From contig DDJI01000030.1 in assembly GCA_002338885.1 (NCBI GenBank), forward strand, positions 1 to 9,292: 9,292 nt of DNA, read 5' to 3'. Origin of the DNA: Ruminococcus sp. UBA1828. GTDB lineage: Bacteria; Bacillota; Clostridia; Oscillospirales; Ruminococcaceae. A program made the position numbers and the translations under genes. The notes beneath the pieces are model-generated. The model did not search any database. It saw only the letters and a list, made by a program, of their open reading frames with translations, and was not told where the DNA came from. Positions 6,863-9,292 of the stretch are shown here, piece after piece (position 1 is the first letter of the stretch; every line of letters begins with the position of its first letter).

Positions 6863-6898
6863 AAAGCTGATTTTCAGTTTGCTGTTAAAGCTGATTTT
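6863..6898. repeat. 12-bp direct repeat across a gene junction
   Basis: AAAGCTGATTTT occurs at 6863-6874 and 6887-6898, exactly 24 bases (8 codons) apart. On the coding (minus) strand the upstream copy encodes the end of the 8-TM protein (Asn-Gln-Leu and the start of its TAA stop); the other copy would again read Asn-Gln-Leu in the same frame within the spacer. It looks like a short local duplication at the gene end. Confidence 0.6.
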
Positions 6899-7820
6899 TG
6901 GCTTGCTTTTTGAGCTGATAGGTTGACCACGCTATCATGTAAACTGCCATTGCAAGAACTATTACGCATACCGCACCGCCCGACACGGATGTCATTACAG
7001 CGCGAAAATCGTGGTCGTCATCCGAGCCGAATCTTGAAAGCATTGCGGTTTCAAGCGAAAGCATGGACACCAGCGCAGCCGTAAGGCTGATCATTTTTGC
7101 CGCAGACATAGTGGGGCTGCCGCGCTTTCGGTACTTGATCACGTTTACGACGGCGTTTATCGTGATGTAAAAAGTGTATGCCGCCATGGCGTATATTAAG
7201 TTGCCCGAGTATTCAAAGCTCTGACCGTTGTTTACAATGTATATCACAATACCGGTGAGAACCTGATTCATCACCAAAAGGGTTATTCCGCAGTCCCGAT
7301 AGCTTCGCAGCTGCGATTTCATGTCAAGCCCGTGCTGATTTTTTCTCAGCCTGCTTGCCGCAAGCCCGCGCATAACCGAAAGAAGTATGTAGTAAAAGGA
7401 AAGCATCACATACCATACAGATTCATACCTTGCTCCTAAGTAAAAGTTCATCGCAGAGTAAAGTATGTTTATGCACAGCCCCGCATACATGACAATCTCG
7501 GAGCGGAACTCGTCGTCGCTTAAAATCCTGTCGCCGACAGGTATCCCGCGGATTTTTTGAATGATAGGAAAACTCAGCTTTTTGCGCCGAAACTGCCTTG
7601 CATGCCTGACCACGCAGACGACGGAGATCGCCAAGGCGTATGCGGAAAGAATATACGCGGCGTAGGCCGCCGCAGAGCGGTTCGACGTTGCAAGTATTAT
7701 AAACACAAAGACAAGCGATGGCACGGAAATGCACACCACCGCAAGCGTAGGCAGGCAAAATATTTTCTTTAATGCGCCTTTTACGACTTTAAGGCAGCTT
7801 TTGATTTTAGTCCTGTTCAT
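6885..7820 (-). CDS. Eight-TM membrane protein of unknown function, coupled to a sensor kinase gene
   Basis: This 311-residue protein has about eight hydrophobic segments, near 24-45, 50-72, 108-130, 134-156, 176-197, 204-229, 240-262 and 278-300. A basic loop lies between the second and third (RHARQFRRKKLSF, 72-84), and further basic loops lie at 157-175 and 230-235; by the positive-inside rule these face the cytoplasm. I recognise no transporter ATPase, ABC permease signature or enzyme motif, so the family is unassigned. The start ATG at 7820 has AGGGG (7830-7826) five bases upstream and lies inside the last codons of the histidine kinase gene (14-base overlap), pointing to translational coupling. 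Inference: it may be an accessory sensor for, or an effector under, the adjacent two-component system. The C-terminus ends KKQAKNQL next to a small duplication. Confidence 0.85.
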   Translation of the reverse strand: MNRTKIKSCLKVVKGALKKIFCLPTLAVVCISVPSLVFVFIILATSNRSAAAYAAYILSAYALAISVVCVVRHARQFRRKKLSFPIIQKIRGIPVGDRILSDDEFRSEIVMYAGLCINILYSAMNFYLGARYESVWYVMLSFYYILLSVMRGLAASRLRKNQHGLDMKSQLRSYRDCGITLLVMNQVLTGIVIYIVNNGQSFEYSGNLIYAMAAYTFYITINAVVNVIKYRKRGSPTMSAAKMISLTAALVSMLSLETAMLSRFGSDDDHDFRAVMTSVSGGAVCVIVLAMAVYMIAWSTYQLKKQAKNQL

Positions 7821-8898
7821 ATTTTCCCCTGTGAAGCTTTACGGTGAACACGCTGCCCTTTCCAAGCTCGCTCGAAACCTCTATGCTCGCATGAAGTATG
7901 TTTACAACCCTCTTTACAAGCGCAAGCCCTAAGCCGTTGCCCTGAGTTGAATGGGACGTGTCTCCCTGATAAAACTTTTCAAATATATGCTTTCCCTCGT
8001 CTGCGCCTATACCGCAGCCGGTGTCCCTGACACTGACTGATGCGCTGTCCCCGTCGCTTTTCAGTGTTACGGTGACAGTTCCGCCGCTGTCGGTGAATTT
8101 TATCGCATTTGACAAAAGGTTGTTCCACACAAGCTCTAAAAGCTGCGGATCAGCCGTCACGCTGACGTCCTCCTCAAGCTCGGTTTCAAGCTCAAGCCCC
8201 TTTTCGTCAATTGCGTCCTCAAACTCAAGTATGCATTCGCAAATCTGCTCGCCTAAATCAAAAGTCTTGACGTCGGGGTATACCGTCTGGTTCTCAAGCT
8301 TGTTTAAGCGGAGTATGTTCGTTATCATGCCGGCAAGCCGCCTCGATGAGCTTGAAATCGCGCTTAAATATTCCTTTTGCTTTTGCTCCGGAAGGCTGCG
8401 GTCGCTTAAAAGCGTGCAGTAGTTTTGTATGACCGCAAGGGGAGTTTTAAGCTCGTGGGAGACGTTTGATATGAAGTCCGAACGCAGTGATTCCATCTTT
8501 GAAAGCTCCTGCGTCATCTCGTTTATGCCGACTATAACCTCGTTCAGACCTTGCGCAGAGCTTCCGCCGCGTATCTGCGCAATCCTGACAGAAAAATCTC
8601 CCGCCATGACCTTTTTTGTCGCGTCTACAATCTTTTTTATCTGCCTGTCAACAAGAAATCTGCGCCTTAAAGCGTCTATTACGGTGAAAATAAGGCCTAG
8701 AAGTATTACGTTTATGAATGTGACGGTTGCCGCCTGACTTATCTGATCGCCGGACAGCTCTATGCCGTTTACGCTTGAGAGTGTCTCGAGAAACAGCACC
8801 ATGCAGCAGGTTATCACAAAGCAGAGCAGCGCAAAGAATATAAAATATCCCCTTACGGCGAGCAGCACGCGCTTTAATTTTTCACCTTGCCGCCTCAC
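7807..8898 (-). CDS. Sensor histidine kinase (HAMP, HisKA, HATPase) with a short extracytoplasmic loop
   Basis: This 363-residue protein has two TM segments, about 16-38 and 56-76, separated by only about 18 residues. A HAMP-type linker follows (about 77-132). The HisKA domain has the H-box SNVSHELKTPL with phospho-acceptor His148, and the ATP-binding domain has N-box WNNLLSNAIKF (Asn264), G1 DTGCGIG (292-298), F-box IFEKFYQ and G2 GNGLGLAL (320-327). All key residues are present, so it should autophosphorylate and pass phosphate to the adjacent regulator. The small outer loop suggests sensing within or near the membrane, or through a partner, perhaps the downstream multi-TM protein. The start is GTG at 8898-8896, overlapping the regulator's TGA stop (GTGA), which implies translational coupling; no ATG lies near. 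Its 3' end overlaps the next gene by 14 bases. The signal is unknown. Confidence 0.95.
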   Translation of the reverse strand: MRRQGEKLKRVLLAVRGYFIFFALLCFVITCCMVLFLETLSSVNGIELSGDQISQAATVTFINVILLGLIFTVIDALRRRFLVDRQIKKIVDATKKVMAGDFSVRIAQIRGGSSAQGLNEVIVGINEMTQELSKMESLRSDFISNVSHELKTPLAVIQNYCTLLSDRSLPEQKQKEYLSAISSSSRRLAGMITNILRLNKLENQTVYPDVKTFDLGEQICECILEFEDAIDEKGLELETELEEDVSVTADPQLLELVWNNLLSNAIKFTDSGGTVTVTLKSDGDSASVSVRDTGCGIGADEGKHIFEKFYQGDTSHSTQGNGLGLALVKRVVNILHASIEVSSELGKGSVFTVKLHRGKYEQD

Positions 8899-9292
8899 TT
8901 CAGCACCGCCTTGTATCCTAAGCCGTGGACGGTGACTATTTCAAAGTCACGGCACTCGGCAAATTTGCTTCTTAACTTTGTCATGTATACATCGACGGTG
9001 CGAAGTCCCGACGAGCTGTCTCCGTCCCAAAATTCATCCATGAGCTGCGAGCGGGTGAAGGTCTTTTTGGGGTAGGACAAAAGCTTGTATATGAGGTTAA
9101 ATTCCCGCACCGTGAGCGAAATTTCTTTGCCGTCAAGGTATGCTGTGTGCTCGTCCGCATCCAAAACAAGACTTCCGACTTCTAAGTGGTGGCTTGTGGC
9201 TATCTTTGCACGCCTTAAAAGCGCGCCTATGCGAAGGAGCAGCTCGCCTAAATCGACCGGCTTGACCATGTAGTCGTCAACGCCCGCGAGAA
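8895..9292 (-). CDS. OmpR/PhoB-family response regulator (N-terminus beyond the window edge)
   Basis: The frame runs open to the window edge, so the 5' end is missing. The visible part starts inside the receiver domain, with LAGVDDYMVKPVDLGELLLRI: the conserved Ala-Gly-x-Asp-Asp-Tyr and the Lys-Pro of the last receiver strand, then the alpha-5 helix. A winged-helix DNA-binding domain follows after a short linker (LEVGSLVLD...YLDGKEISLTVREFNLIYKLLSYPKKTFTRSQLMDEFW...RTVDVYMTKLRSKF...EIVTVHGLGYKAVLK), complete to the C-terminus. The phospho-acceptor Asp lies outside the window. The Met at 9269-9267 lies within the receiver motif and is not the start. It is the first visible gene of the cluster and the cognate partner of the overlapping kinase. 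DNA targets are unknown; regulators of this type usually control envelope, antibiotic-response or nutrient genes. Confidence 0.95.
   Translation of the reverse strand, partial: LAGVDDYMVKPVDLGELLLRIGALLRRAKIATSHHLEVGSLVLDADEHTAYLDGKEISLTVREFNLIYKLLSYPKKTFTRSQLMDEFWDGDSSSGLRTVDVYMTKLRSKFAECRDFEIVTVHGLGYKAVLK

Noticed and set aside
8021..8737. Two plus-strand frames of 133 and 102 residues opposite the kinase gene
   Set aside because: They are Ser-rich reverse-complement translations of HisKA/HATPase coding sequence. The kinase motifs on the other strand are unambiguous.
8895..9269. Treating the ATG at 9269 as the start of a 124-residue DNA-binding protein
   Set aside because: The frame stays open to the window edge and the residues before this Met (LAGVDDY) complete a canonical receiver-domain motif, so the Met is internal.

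Overview
The window looks like a chromosomal segment of an uncultured, fibre-degrading Bacillota, probably class Clostridia from gut or rumen. The grounds are a Gram-positive style lipoprotein carrying carbohydrate-active domains, strong AGG-type ribosome-binding sites, frequent ATA (Ile) and AGA (Arg) codons at moderate GC, and an OmpR-type two-component operon with small membrane proteins. No taxonomic marker gene is present, so this stays an inference.

Layout. (1) 1-66: the last 21 codons of a plus-strand gene, ending in a sequence typical of the last strand of a beta-sandwich (carbohydrate-binding or concanavalin-like) module. A hairpin at 92-120 with T-rich flanks on both sides can terminate it and the convergent regulator gene. 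(2) 140-943, minus: an AraC/XylS-type regulator. (3) 944-1118: a divergent control region with a well-formed promoter for the regulator, an isolated TATAAT for the large gene, and several repeats or palindromes placed on and between these elements. (4) 1119-6317, plus: one 1,732-residue predicted lipoprotein joining a GH115 alpha-glucuronidase, its C-terminal beta-sandwich domain, an Ig-like module, a second carbohydrate-binding-like module and a C-terminal SGNH/GDSL esterase. It ends in a strong hairpin terminator at 6391-6435. (5) 6459-9292, minus: a four-gene cluster transcribed response regulator (cut by the window edge) -> sensor histidine kinase -> 8-TM membrane protein -> 2-TM membrane protein, with overlapping or closely spaced genes.

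How it fits together. The AraC regulator and the GH115-esterase form a small divergent unit, probably for substrate-induced debranching of acetylated glucuronoxylan at the cell surface: one polypeptide could remove (4-O-methyl)glucuronic acid and ester groups from the same chain. The tail of the gene upstream may be another secreted carbohydrate-active protein of the same locus. The two-component cluster on the right converges on this unit and is probably independent of it; its signal and targets cannot be read from the sequence.

The most noteworthy points are the GH115/SGNH fusion and the symmetric architecture of the divergent promoter region. I see no CRISPR array, tRNA, rRNA, insertion sequence or defence-type system.
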